From Candidatus Fluviicola riflensis (lineage in GTDB: Bacteria; Bacteroidota; Bacteroidia; Flavobacteriales_D; Crocinitomicaceae): a stretch of DNA of 64,000 nt. Under the pieces are notes generated by a model. That model searched no databases. It had not been told where the DNA came from and worked only from the letters and a program-made list of their open reading frames with translations. Positions 33,762-42,819 of this stretch are shown one piece after another; within the stretch, counting starts at the first letter, position 1; every line of letters begins with the position of its first letter. The stretch is taken from positions 1,848,641-1,912,640 of the forward strand of contig CP022585.1 in assembly GCA_002243285.1 (NCBI GenBank). The letters run 5' to 3'. The position numbers were made by a program, and so were the translations under genes.

Positions 33762-35738
33762 ATGACCTTTAAAGAACTCGGGTTACGAGTTGAGGTTCTG
33801 CAGTCGATAGAAGCACTGGGTTTTGCAGAACCAACTCCGATCCAACAAAGTGCCATACCGCACTTACTCCAAACGGAAAGCGATTTCGTCGGACTCGCAC
33901 AAACAGGGACAGGGAAAACAGCAGCATTTGGTTTGCCGCTAATACACAAAGTCACCGACCGACCTAAAGAAACACAAGGATTAATTATCTGCCCGACTCG
34001 GGAACTGTGTTTACAAATCTCCAAAGACTTAGAATCTTTCGCTCAGTTTGACAAGCAGATTTCTGTTGTTGCCGTTTATGGTGGTACAGACATTCGTCGT
34101 CAAATGTCGGATATCAAGCGCGGAGCTACTATTGTGGTTGCAACTCCAGGCCGTTTGGTCGACCTGATCAACCGCAAAGCTATTTTCTTGCAAAATGTTG
34201 AAACTGTTGTTCTCGATGAGGCCGACGAAATGCTCAACATGGGTTTCAAAGAAGATATCGATTTCATCTTGTCAGCAACTCCTGAAACCAAAAACGTTTG
34301 GTTATTCTCTGCAACAATGCCCAAAGAAGTGGCAGCCATTGCAAAGAACTACATGACCGATCCGTTGGAAGTTTCAATGGGACATAAAAACCAGAGTAAC
34401 GAAAACATCGAGCACATTTACTATTCGGTAAAAGAGCGTGATCGTTACGATGCATTAAAACGTTTGATCGATGCCAGCCCGGAGATTTTCGGACTTGTTT
34501 TCTGTCGTACACGTAATGAAACAGCTACCGTTGCCGAGAAATTGGCGAAAGACGGTTACAGCGCTGAACCTTTACATGGTGATTTGTCGCAGGCAATGCG
34601 CGATCGTGTAATGGACCGTTTCCGTGAGCGTTCGATTCAACTATTGGTTGCTACAGATGTGGCTGCCCGTGGTATCGACGTTGACAACATCACGCACGTT
34701 ATCAATTACAACCTGCCTGATGATATCGAGAATTACACGCACCGAAGCGGCCGTACAGCCCGTGCCGGTAAAACAGGTAAATCATTGGTGTTGATCAACA
34801 CACGTGAATCTTACAAAATCAAAGCAATCGAACGTCAGATTCGTGTGACTTTCGCAGCAGCCTTGATTCCTGAAGCGGCTGAAATCTGTGGTATTCAATT
34901 GAATAAACTGATTTCGAAAGTAAAAGAGATCGAAGTAAAAGAAAACGATATTGCTCCTTTCCTTCCGGCTATCATGGCTGATTTCGAAGATTTGAGCAAA
35001 GAAGAAGTGATCAAAAAATTCATTTCTGCCGAATTTAACCGTTTCATCGAATACTACGACCGTGCAGGCGATTTGAATGTTTCTGCAGGAAGAGGTGATC
35101 GTTCAGAGCGTGGTGAACGTTCGGAAAGAGGTGAGCGTGGTGAACGTACAAGAAGCGAACGTCCTGACAGAGGTGAGCGTTCTGAACGCGGACCACGTCC
35201 GGATCGTAATGATGCCAACAAAACACGTTTCTTCGTTACATTAGGAAAACGCGATGGCTTGAACCCTGGTGGTTTGCTTCGTGTGATCTGTGACGCTACA
35301 GGAATGAAATCTGCGGCTATCGGACGTATCGATGTAATGCCGAACTTCTCGTTTTTCGAAGCGGATAAATCGGATACAGATGCAATTTTGCAAAAAGTAA
35401 ACGGTACGGATTACGAAGGCCATCGTTTGATGGTTGAAGTAACTCAAAACAAACCGGAAGTTGAACGCGAGCGTTCTTCTGGCGGAGCTCCACGCAGCGG
35501 TGGTTTCCGTTCAGGCGGTGGCGATCGTGGCGGATTCCGTAAAGAAGGTGGAGGCGGAGGTGGCTTCCGCAAAGAAGGCGGTTTCAGCGGACGAAGAGAT
35601 AGCAGCTACGGAAAAGAAGGAGGAGCATCAGCTTCGCGTTCAGGTTCAGGTGGTGATCGCAGGTCTTCTGGTGGCAGCAGCGCCGCTGGTGGTGAGCGTC
35701 GTTCTTTCGGAAAGAAATTCGGTTCGAAAAGCTATTAA
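33762..35738 (+). CDS. DEAD-box RNA helicase with DbpA-like RNA-binding domain and Arg/Gly-rich tail
   Basis: A 658-residue ATP-dependent RNA helicase. Motifs appear in order: Q motif PTPIQQ, Walker A AQTGTGKT (residues 46-53), PTRELC, TPGRLVD, DEAD in VLDEADEML, SAT, then RGIDV and HRSGRTARAG in the second RecA domain. A linker of Arg-Gly-Glu-Arg-Ser repeats is followed by a DbpA-type RNA-binding fold (FVTLGKRDGLNPGGLLRVI). A long Gly/Arg/Ser-rich tail closes the protein. DbpA and DeaD/CsdA relatives act in ribosome assembly and cold adaptation. The low-complexity tail could drive RNA binding or condensate formation. Confidence 0.95.
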   Translation: MTFKELGLRVEVLQSIEALGFAEPTPIQQSAIPHLLQTESDFVGLAQTGTGKTAAFGLPLIHKVTDRPKETQGLIICPTRELCLQISKDLESFAQFDKQISVVAVYGGTDIRRQMSDIKRGATIVVATPGRLVDLINRKAIFLQNVETVVLDEADEMLNMGFKEDIDFILSATPETKNVWLFSATMPKEVAAIAKNYMTDPLEVSMGHKNQSNENIEHIYYSVKERDRYDALKRLIDASPEIFGLVFCRTRNETATVAEKLAKDGYSAEPLHGDLSQAMRDRVMDRFRERSIQLLVATDVAARGIDVDNITHVINYNLPDDIENYTHRSGRTARAGKTGKSLVLINTRESYKIKAIERQIRVTFAAALIPEAAEICGIQLNKLISKVKEIEVKENDIAPFLPAIMADFEDLSKEEVIKKFISAEFNRFIEYYDRAGDLNVSAGRGDRSERGERSERGERGERTRSERPDRGERSERGPRPDRNDANKTRFFVTLGKRDGLNPGGLLRVICDATGMKSAAIGRIDVMPNFSFFEADKSDTDAILQKVNGTDYEGHRLMVEVTQNKPEVERERSSGGAPRSGGFRSGGGDRGGFRKEGGGGGGFRKEGGFSGRRDSSYGKEGGASASRSGSGGDRRSSGGSSAAGGERRSFGKKFGSKSY

Positions 35739-35743
35739 CACAT

Positions 35744-35895
35744 AAATTTAAAATTGAAAATGTAAAATTGAGAAAGGGGTAACCCGCTATTGATTTTACA
35801 TTTTCTTTTATAACTAATAATTAAAAGAAGAACTAAAATGGAAAACTGAAAATTGACGACTGGCTTTTCAATTTTCAATTTTACATTTTCAATTC
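35744..35895. repeat. A+T-rich hairpin cluster between helicase and typA genes
   Basis: AAAATGTAAAAT and its complement ATTTTACATTTT flank a GGGGTAACCC core, followed by a second run of TTTTCAATTTT units ending at about 35895. The units belong to the same family as those at 32376-32407 and 33515-33600. A terminator or dispersed-repeat role is possible. Confidence 0.6.
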
Positions 35896-35905
35896 AATTC
35901 ATTGT

Positions 35906-37705
35906 ATGGAAATCAGAAACATTGCCATTATTGCCCACGTCGATCACGGGAAAACTACATTGGTCGACAAAATGATTGAAGCAGGAAACGTTGTCAACGA
36001 ACGTGATCGTCCTACAGGTGACCTGATCATGGACAGTAACGATTTGGAACGTGAACGTGGAATTACCATTGTGTCTAAAAACGTATCCGTTTCATATAAA
36101 GGAACAAAAATCAACATCATTGATACTCCTGGTCACGCCGATTTTGGTGGTGAGGTAGAGCGCGTTTTGAACATGGCCGACGGCGTTTGTCTGTTGGTGG
36201 ATGCTTTTGAAGGCCCAATGCCACAAACTCGTTTTGTATTAGGGAAAGCACTTTCAATGGGCTTGAAACCATTGCTGGTGATCAACAAGGTAGATAAAGA
36301 CAACTGTACACCTGACGAAGTACACGAAAAAGTATTCGATCTGATGTTTGAGTTGGATGCCAACGAAGAACAATTGGAGTTCCCAACGATCTACGGTTCA
36401 GCTAAAAATGGCTGGATGTCAACAGATTGGAAACAACCAAAAACAGATATTACCGATTTGCTGGATCAGATTCTTGATTATTTTCCGCCACGTGAAATCG
36501 AAGCAGGAAATACCCAAATGCTGATCACGTCATTGGATTTCTCCACATACGTTGGTCGTATTGCTATCGGTCGTTTGCACCGTGGTGATTTGAAAGAAAA
36601 TCAGCCGATTATTTTGGCGAAACGCGATGGTACACACGAAAAACACCGTGTAAAAGAATTGTTTGTATTCGACGGAACAGAACGTCGCAAAGTAGATTCG
36701 GTAGCTGCCGGTGATATTTGTGCCGTAACCGGGATCGAAGGATTTGAAATTGGTGACTGTATCTGTGATGCGGAAGAGCCGGATGCATTGAAAACAATTA
36801 CCATTGACGAACCGACGATGAATATGTTGTTTTCGATCAACGATTCACCGTTTTTTGGAAAAGAAGGTAAAAAAGTGACTTCGCGTCATATCCAGGAACG
36901 TTTGACCAAGGAATTGGAGAAAAACCTTGCGATGCGCGTAAGTGATACGGATAAAGCGGACAAATGGATCGTTGCCGGACGTGGTGTATTGCACTTGTCG
37001 GTATTGATCGAGACCATGCGTCGCGAAGGATATGAATTGCAAGTAGGCCAGCCTCAGGTGATTTTGAAAGAAATCGACGGTGTGAAATGCGAGCCTGTTG
37101 AGGAATTGACAATTGACCTTCCTGAAGAATTTTCGGGAACAGCTGTTGAGGCGGTTACAAAACGTAAAGGCGAAATGACCAATATGGAACCGAAAGGCGC
37201 ACGTATGATCATTCAGTTCCAGATTCCTTCACGTGGAATCATCGGTTTGCGTAACTATTTGCTGACGCAAACGGCAGGTGAGGCTATTATGACACACCGT
37301 TATTTGGAATACCAACCGTACAAAGGTGAAATTGCCGGACGTCAAAACGGATCAATGATTTCATTGGAGCAGGGAACTTCCATTCCATTCTCGTTGAACA
37401 ACTTGCAGGAACGTGGTAAATTCTTTATCAATCCGAACGAAAGTATTTACGAAGGACAGGTAATCGGTGAAAACTCACGCGCAGGAGATTTGTGTGTGAA
37501 CGTAACGAAAACCAAAAAAATGTCGAATATGCGTTCATCCGGAGCAGATGAGAAAGTACGTTTGGCTCCACCGAAAATCTTCAGTTTGGAAGAATGTTTG
37601 GAATACATCCAACGTGACGAATACGTAGAAGTAACGCCTGAGAGCTTACGAATCCGTAAAATCTTGTTGAAAGAAACAGATCGTAAACGTTCAGGAAATA
37701 AATAA
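35906..37705 (+). CDS. typA: Ribosome-associated GTPase TypA/BipA
   Basis: A 599-residue translational GTPase related to EF-G and LepA. G1 is AHVDHGKTT (residues 10-18), the switch region has ERERGITI, G3 is DTPGHADFGGEV, and G4 is NKVD. The beta-barrel domain and the BipA-specific C-terminal domain follow (SRGIIGLRNYLLT, VNVTKTKKMSNMRSSG). TypA aids 50S assembly and growth under cold or other stress, consistent with the DEAD-box helicase immediately upstream. Length is normal. A strong terminator follows. Confidence 0.97.
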   Translation: MEIRNIAIIAHVDHGKTTLVDKMIEAGNVVNERDRPTGDLIMDSNDLERERGITIVSKNVSVSYKGTKINIIDTPGHADFGGEVERVLNMADGVCLLVDAFEGPMPQTRFVLGKALSMGLKPLLVINKVDKDNCTPDEVHEKVFDLMFELDANEEQLEFPTIYGSAKNGWMSTDWKQPKTDITDLLDQILDYFPPREIEAGNTQMLITSLDFSTYVGRIAIGRLHRGDLKENQPIILAKRDGTHEKHRVKELFVFDGTERRKVDSVAAGDICAVTGIEGFEIGDCICDAEEPDALKTITIDEPTMNMLFSINDSPFFGKEGKKVTSRHIQERLTKELEKNLAMRVSDTDKADKWIVAGRGVLHLSVLIETMRREGYELQVGQPQVILKEIDGVKCEPVEELTIDLPEEFSGTAVEAVTKRKGEMTNMEPKGARMIIQFQIPSRGIIGLRNYLLTQTAGEAIMTHRYLEYQPYKGEIAGRQNGSMISLEQGTSIPFSLNNLQERGKFFINPNESIYEGQVIGENSRAGDLCVNVTKTKKMSNMRSSGADEKVRLAPPKIFSLEECLEYIQRDEYVEVTPESLRIRKILLKETDRKRSGNK

Positions 37706-37730
37706 TTTCAATTCATTGAATTGACTTGTT

Positions 37731-37762
37731 GGGTCGTCAGCCTTAGGCTGACGACCCTTTTT
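37731..37762 (+). terminator. Terminator of typA
   Basis: A perfect 12-base-pair stem (37731-37742 with 37746-37757), three-base loop TTA, then TTTTT. The CAGCC-TTA-GGCTG core is the same palindrome as at 2397-2414 and 38247-38262, so a dispersed palindrome has been co-opted as a terminator. Confidence 0.9.
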
Positions 37763-37784
37763 GTTATGTATCGGTTTGTAGGTT

Positions 37785-37812
37785 GTGGGGATGCGATTAA
37801 TCGCGCCCCCAC
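37785..37812. repeat. GTGGGG...CCCCAC palindrome, copy 1
   Basis: GTGGGG-AT-GCGATT-AATCGC-GC-CCCCAC forms a 14-base-pair stem with one mismatch. A closely related element (57322-57353) follows serA, where it acts as a terminator. Confidence 0.65.
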
Positions 37813-37827
37813 AGAAGCACAACAAAA

Positions 37828-38151
37828 TCATAACGAAAAATCTTCATCCCACGCCTCATTCGTATCAAACGTTTCAACGCCTTCACTGCGCGAAAGATTG
37901 TTGAATTCGCGCATTAAATGTGCCGGTTCCAGGTTACGTGTGAGATCTGAGATTCGGTCACTCAAATTTTGGATCACCAGATCATATCGTCGTACAAACG
38001 GAGTGTCGCCCAAATCCTTTTTCACATATTGCATGGTTGAAAGCTGAACTTCGAGCGACACGATATTCATCATTCGCCGAAATTGCCGCTGACCGACGCG
38101 TGGTGGTCCGGAACGTTTGATATATTCGCTAAAATAGGCTGTGTATTTCAT
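37828..38151 (-). CDS. Small helical protein of unknown function
   Basis: A 107-residue, mostly alpha-helical, charged protein without signal or membrane segments (YFSEYIKRSG at the start, SLEVQLSTMQYVKKDL and LIQNLSDRIS-type helices in the middle, acidic end). I do not recognise it. It is monocistronic, transcribed towards typA, with palindromes on both sides. Codon usage looks like the neighbouring genes, which supports it being real. Confidence 0.55.
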   Translation of the reverse strand: MKYTAYFSEYIKRSGPPRVGQRQFRRMMNIVSLEVQLSTMQYVKKDLGDTPFVRRYDLVIQNLSDRISDLTRNLEPAHLMREFNNLSRSEGVETFDTNEAWDEDFSL

Positions 38152-38275
38152 TTTGATTAAATTATAGTCAAAAATAAGATTAAAATATAATCAAAGCAAC
38201 TTTTAACCCTCATATTCCAATAATTACAATGAAAGATATGTATGGTCATCAGCCTTAGGCTGATGCACTCTTATT

Positions 38276-38403
38276 TCCCACGAATTCACGAATTTCTGCG
38301 CGCCTAACGGACGCGCTACAAATAACACTTCACACAGTAATGCATATCAAACACTTAAAAAGAGCGAGTCCGTTAGGTGAGCCTAATTCGTGAATTCGTG
38401 GGA
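38276..38403. repeat. Long interrupted inverted repeat
   Basis: A perfect 19-base inverted repeat (38276-38294 and 38385-38403, TCCCACGAATTCACGAATT type) encloses a second pair (CGCCTAACGGAC at 38301-38312 with GTCCGTTAGGTG at 38368-38379, one mismatch). About 55 unpaired bases lie in the loop. With a CATCAGCC-type palindrome at 38244-38265 it fills most of the gene-free stretch 38152-38482. The size and symmetry suggest a non-autonomous mobile hairpin. Confidence 0.7.
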
Positions 38404-38482
38404 GTTCTTTTGTCTCCTTCACGTCCACTGTGGCGGAGATGAAACCGAAAAGACTATTTTAGTGGCTCTTAAACAACTCAAC

Positions 38483-39100
38483 ATGACCAAACGCGAATTA
38501 CGAAAAGAAGCTTACCGACGCATTATCAAAGACGGAGAAACTCACCAGGAAGCATACGATGCCTTGCAACATGATAAAAGTTTCAGCAAAGAAGAAATTG
38601 CCGAAATTCTTTCCAAAATACCATCCGGCGCGGTTATAGAGCGCGTCAGAATCTGGAAAATCGTTTTCATTGCGGTTCTTGCAACCATCATTTTGATGAG
38701 AATAGTTGGAATTGCCTTGTTAGCTTCCGTAACAATAGTAAATCCCGTTTTAGTGGTAACAATGGTGTTATTCGGGCTGGTTGTTCCCGGGATGGCAATC
38801 TATTCACTGGTGGCTCATAAATACGAAGGTTTAAAAGGACTTTCATTCCTGTTTATCTTGTCGATCTTTCGGTCATTCCGCAAATTTGATGACCTTGATC
38901 CGTATATGATAATCGAGATGATTCCTTATGTAGTGGCAATTATCCTAGGGTTCTGGCTGTCGCATATTGGTAAGACCCCTTACAAGCGAATCGTGAAAGA
39001 CGAAGAACAACCCGATCTTTCCATACGAAAAACGGCCCATATTGTTTTTGAAGAACAACAGGTTAAAACCAGCAACGATCTGCTCGATTCAGGGCTCTAA
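38483..39100 (+). CDS. Membrane protein of unknown function
   Basis: A 205-residue protein from the ATG at 38483 (MTKRELRKEAYRRII). The frame is open further upstream, but that part runs into the inverted repeat. A charged helical N-terminal domain of ~50 residues, reminiscent of a SHOCT-like or other short cytoplasmic helical hairpin (SKEEIAEILSKIPSG), precedes four transmembrane helices. A hydrophilic C-terminus follows. I do not recognise a family. It is monocistronic and precedes the lipid-type operon by 156 bases without evident coupling. Confidence 0.65.
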   Translation: MTKRELRKEAYRRIIKDGETHQEAYDALQHDKSFSKEEIAEILSKIPSGAVIERVRIWKIVFIAVLATIILMRIVGIALLASVTIVNPVLVVTMVLFGLVVPGMAIYSLVAHKYEGLKGLSFLFILSIFRSFRKFDDLDPYMIIEMIPYVVAIILGFWLSHIGKTPYKRIVKDEEQPDLSIRKTAHIVFEEQQVKTSNDLLDSGL

Positions 39101-39256
39101 TTCCGGCCTTGGTTAAACTTCGTTTAGTTGTACGGATTTCCGCAACTCGTTTTGGTAAAACGCATTTTTAAGTAATACTTTGATGCATTTGTACCTTACT
39201 TTTATCGGACTAAAACATAATTCAACATTCATAATTCCCAATTCATAATTAAAATT

Positions 39257-40534
39257 ATGGCTTCATCATCCGAAAAATCCAACAAAGCACTCCACATTCT
39301 CAATGCTGTGCAAAGCGTAGAAAGTATTGTGCGAAACATCAATAACAAAACCGTTACCGACATTAAAAACGACCGGCTCCCCATTGAATTGGGCATTTCC
39401 GAAACAGGAACCGAAGCCCGGTTGGCTTTTCTAAAAGAGGAAATGGACATGAAATTGCCCGTTCTTTCAGGCAAGGAACCTTTCTCTGACTTATCACGGC
39501 TCGATGGAAATATCGAAAATTACATCGGTATGTCACAGGTTCCGACAGGTGTAATCGGTCCGGTACGCGTAATTGGTTCTGCGGCTAAAGGCGATTATTT
39601 TGTGCCGTTGGCAACAAGCGAAGGAGCGTTGGTTGCATCATATCACCGTGGTGCGAAAGCCTGTTATCTTGCCGGTGGAGCGACTTCCGTGTGTTTGGTG
39701 GAAGGCGTACAGCGCAGTCCGTTGTTTAAGTTCAAAGATTTGGCCGAACTAGGATTGTTTGTCGCCTGGATACTACCAATGCTGGAAACTTTTCAGGAAA
39801 TCACCGAAAAAACCAGTCGTTTTGCCAAGTTGGTCGAAATGAAAAGCAACATTGAGGGAAATCACCTGATTTTGACCTTTGAATTTCATACCGGTGATGC
39901 TTCCGGACAAAATATGGTGACACTTTGTACCGACGAAATTTGCCATTACATCATCAAACACACGCCCGTGCAACCGACATTCTGGTTCATTGAAGGCAAT
40001 TATTCGGGCGATAAAAAAGCAACAGCTTTGTCGTTTACCAATGTGCGTGGTAAAAAAGTAACGACTGAAGTAACATTACCAAAAGCCATTGTCGAAAGCG
40101 TTTTGAAAACTACTCCTGAAGCAATGACTGAATACTGGCGTTCATCCACGATTGGAATTATTCAAAGTGGTGCGATCGGCGCGCATGGACATTACGCCAA
40201 CGGACTCACAGCTTTATTCATTGCAACCGGACAGGACGCTGCTTGTGTAGCAGAAGCCGCTATCGGAATTACACGTATGGAATTGACTGCAGCCGGCGAT
40301 TTGTATTGCAGTGTCACACTTCCGAATCTCATTGTAGGAACCGTTGGTGGCGGAACCAGTTTGCCAACCCAGCGCGAATGCCTGGAATTGATGAATTGTT
40401 ATGGTGCAGGAAGCGCACGCAAGTTTGCTGAAATCTGTGGCGCAGTAGTCATCGCAGGTGAATTATCCATCGCAGCCGCGCTTTCTGCCGGGCATTTTTC
40501 TTCCGCACACAAAAAACTTGGACGCAGAAAATGA
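39257..40534 (+). CDS. Hydroxymethylglutaryl-CoA reductase
   Basis: A 425-residue enzyme that reduces HMG-CoA to mevalonate with NAD(P)H, the committed step of mevalonate-route isoprenoid synthesis. Catalytic Glu122 is in ATSEGALVAS; DASGQNM supplies the conserved Asp; the catalytic His418 is in SSAHKKLGR. The cofactor region NLIVGTVGGGTSLPTQ is intact. The pattern fits the biosynthetic class I form more than the degradative class II. It is the first of five genes with overlapping starts and stops (ATGA with the next gene), so mevalonate supply is hard-wired to a set of lipid-handling genes. Confidence 0.93.
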   Translation: MASSSEKSNKALHILNAVQSVESIVRNINNKTVTDIKNDRLPIELGISETGTEARLAFLKEEMDMKLPVLSGKEPFSDLSRLDGNIENYIGMSQVPTGVIGPVRVIGSAAKGDYFVPLATSEGALVASYHRGAKACYLAGGATSVCLVEGVQRSPLFKFKDLAELGLFVAWILPMLETFQEITEKTSRFAKLVEMKSNIEGNHLILTFEFHTGDASGQNMVTLCTDEICHYIIKHTPVQPTFWFIEGNYSGDKKATALSFTNVRGKKVTTEVTLPKAIVESVLKTTPEAMTEYWRSSTIGIIQSGAIGAHGHYANGLTALFIATGQDAACVAEAAIGITRMELTAAGDLYCSVTLPNLIVGTVGGGTSLPTQRECLELMNCYGAGSARKFAEICGAVVIAGELSIAAALSAGHFSSAHKKLGRRK

Positions 40535-41112
40535 ACAACGAACGGAAACTGAATGTTCCCAATGCCTTGTCGGCCTATCGTATTCTGGCATTGCCGTTTA
40601 TCATTTGGGCTATTGTAGCCGGCGATAAACAATGGTACATTCTCTTGCTTTCCGTAAACTTGATTACCGATATCCTCGACGGACTGATTGCGCGTGCGTT
40701 TAAACTCGAAACCGAATTTGGGGCCCGTTTGGATTCACTGGCCGATATCGGAACGTATCTCATGGCATTTACCGGGATGATTGTGCTGGAAAACGCTTTT
40801 GTTACCGAATATCGGTATGCGTTTTTTGTTCTCATGGGAATGTACGCGCTGGTTCAGATGATTGCGCTCGTCCGGTTTAAACGCGCCACGAGTTTCCACT
40901 TGTATTCCAGCAGAATTGTGGGTTACGTGCAGGGAATTTTCATCTTCACCTATTTCGTTTTCGGATTTACACCCTGGTATTTCTACCTCATGCTCGTTTT
41001 AAGTTACCTTGCTTACCTGGAAGCTATTATCATTGTAAGTGCCATTCCGCAGTTGCGGTCGAATGTAAAAGGCATCTATTTTATCTTGAAAGAACACAAA
41101 CGCATTCGCTGA
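40531..41112 (+). CDS. CDP-alcohol phosphatidyltransferase family protein
   Basis: A 193-residue integral membrane enzyme with six helices. The family signature is complete: Asp47-x2-Asp50-Gly-x2-Ala-Arg55-x8-Gly64-x3-Asp68-x3-Asp72. The enzyme moves a phosphatidyl-type group from a CDP-activated lipid to an alcohol, or uses a CDP-alcohol as donor. Family members make PG-phosphate, PS, PI, cardiolipin and archaeal equivalents; the acceptor here cannot be told. It starts inside the HMG-CoA reductase stop and is followed by a CdsA-like gene, which could make its CDP-activated substrate. Confidence 0.92.
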   Translation: MNNERKLNVPNALSAYRILALPFIIWAIVAGDKQWYILLLSVNLITDILDGLIARAFKLETEFGARLDSLADIGTYLMAFTGMIVLENAFVTEYRYAFFVLMGMYALVQMIALVRFKRATSFHLYSSRIVGYVQGIFIFTYFVFGFTPWYFYLMLVLSYLAYLEAIIIVSAIPQLRSNVKGIYFILKEHKRIR

Positions 41113-41843
41113 TGGAGCTGGTAATCTGGTCAATTATAACGTCTTATTTCCTCATCGGAGCAGTGCTGATCGCTTTGATCAACAAGAAAACGGTTGACCG
41201 GCAGGAAATAAAACAGCGCTGGATCAAATACATCGTTTACATCGCTATCGTAACTATTACAGTGATTGCAACTGAGTATATATTACCGTTTAAATTCCTG
41301 ATCATGGCCATTGTGCTCATTGGTGGAGGCGAATTGGTTGCTGTGGGAAGCCGGAAATTACTCGTTTTAGTGCCCGGGTTGATTGTTTACAGCTTGCTCT
41401 CCGTCGGTTTTTATTATTACGCTACAGAATCCGGCCGGCCGCAATTGCTTTCGGTTTACCTGTTGGTATTTGTCTTCGATGGATTTTCGCAATTGTCGGG
41501 ACAGTTGTTCGGGAAAATCCATCTATTACCAACGATTAGTCCCAACAAAACAGTGGAAGGTTTGATTGGTGGATTTTTTTTAACGCTCGTAACGGGAATG
41601 ATACTGCATCGATACATTGAATTGTCAGTGTTTCAGGCAATCCTTTTTTCAATTGGAATAGCAGCAGCGTCGTTTGGTGGCGATGTGCTGGCCTCGCTTT
41701 ACAAACGTTTAACAGGAGTGAAAGACTACAGTCAATTGCTTCCCGGACACGGTGGATTTTTAGATCGTTTCGATAGCTATATTGCTGCAGGTGCTGTATA
41801 TTGGCTGTTTGTAGCGTTTCATTCAATCATCATCGCAGTATGA
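41112..41843 (+). CDS. CdsA-like phosphatidate cytidylyltransferase
   Basis: A 243-residue membrane protein of the CTP transferase 1 family, which activates phosphatidic acid, or archaeal ether-lipid equivalents, to CDP-lipid. The C-terminal signature region is present: SPNKTVEGLIGGF, then FGGDVLASLYKR and LLPGHGGFLDRFDSY, with the conserved Lys-Arg and Asp residues for Mg-CTP. At 243 residues it is shorter than typical bacterial CdsA at the N-terminus. It overlaps both neighbours, placing CDP-lipid formation beside a CDP-alcohol transferase. A second, housekeeping CdsA is expected elsewhere in the genome, so this copy may be pathway-specific. Confidence 0.9.
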   Translation: MELVIWSIITSYFLIGAVLIALINKKTVDRQEIKQRWIKYIVYIAIVTITVIATEYILPFKFLIMAIVLIGGGELVAVGSRKLLVLVPGLIVYSLLSVGFYYYATESGRPQLLSVYLLVFVFDGFSQLSGQLFGKIHLLPTISPNKTVEGLIGGFFLTLVTGMILHRYIELSVFQAILFSIGIAAASFGGDVLASLYKRLTGVKDYSQLLPGHGGFLDRFDSYIAAGAVYWLFVAFHSIIIAV

Positions 41844-42805
41844 CTCCAACCAACGAATTCAGTGACGAAGCCGCAAACAAAGCTTCGTTTATCGTACGGT
41901 TTTATCAGTACCAGAAAGAACGGTTCCCGATTTTGGGACACGGATTGCTGGTAGCGTCGTTCAGTTTTTCGGCTATTTCCTATTCACGTATTTGCCGTGG
42001 AGCTGAAGGTTTTGTAAGCTGGACCGCGTTTGCTGTTGCAATCTTTACGACTATTAGTTTGTTTTTACTTGTTCGTATTTTTGATGAATTCAAAGACGCA
42101 GAAGACGATGCTAAATACCGGAAAAACCTTCCTGTTCCAAGAGGGTTGATTCGTTTGCGCGAATTGTTCATTTTAGGTGTGATTTTGGTGATTGCCCAGG
42201 TTGTTGTGAATGCATGGTTCTTTCCAAAATTATTGATCATGTTCGCCATCGTTCTCGGTTATTTATCACTGATGGGAAAAGAATTTTTCGTTCCCGAATG
42301 GCTTAAAAAGCATCAATTCTGGTACGTTACTTCACACATGTTCATCATTCCGCTCATCGATATGTACGCCAGTGGAATCGATTGGATGATCGAAGGAGTA
42401 GCGCCACCAAAAGGATTGATCTTCTTTTTCATCGTTTCGTACATGAATGGAATTGTGCTTGAAATAGGCCGGAAAATCCGTACACCGGAACAGGAAGCAG
42501 AAGGAGTTTTAACGTACTCGTCTATGCTTGGTGTGCACAAATCTGTTTATTCCTGGATCGGAATGCTTGGCATTACACTGGCGGCGGCAATTGCTGCTTC
42601 GTTGTTCGCCGGACACGGCTGGCTAGGAATCTCCATTCTAAGTGGAATCTTTGTTTTGTGCGCTATTCCGGGAGTTTTATTCCTGTCTAAAATGACAAAA
42701 AAGCGTTCGAAAATGATTGAAATTTCTTCCGCACTCTGGACAATCGGAATGTACTTGACATTAGGCGGTGTTCCGATGATCCAGCAACTCATTGCTCACC
42801 ATTGA
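41840..42805 (+). CDS. Divergent UbiA-like prenyltransferase-fold protein
   Basis: A 321-residue membrane protein with about eight helices. It starts at the ATG at 41840, overlapping the previous stop. The first Asp-rich motif is present in variant form, FDEFKDAEDD (residues 81-90), followed by LPVPRG as in UbiA proteins. The second Asp-rich motif is replaced by IGRKIRTPEQEAEG followed by TYSSMLG. UbiA enzymes transfer prenyl chains to aromatic rings or, in DGGGP synthase, to glycerol phosphates. This subgroup with an altered second site is, as far as I know, uncharacterised. Context suggests an isoprenoid or lipid substrate. Confidence 0.8.
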   Translation: MTPTNEFSDEAANKASFIVRFYQYQKERFPILGHGLLVASFSFSAISYSRICRGAEGFVSWTAFAVAIFTTISLFLLVRIFDEFKDAEDDAKYRKNLPVPRGLIRLRELFILGVILVIAQVVVNAWFFPKLLIMFAIVLGYLSLMGKEFFVPEWLKKHQFWYVTSHMFIIPLIDMYASGIDWMIEGVAPPKGLIFFFIVSYMNGIVLEIGRKIRTPEQEAEGVLTYSSMLGVHKSVYSWIGMLGITLAAAIAASLFAGHGWLGISILSGIFVLCAIPGVLFLSKMTKKRSKMIEISSALWTIGMYLTLGGVPMIQQLIAHH

Positions 42806-42819
42806 CCGAATTATCAACT

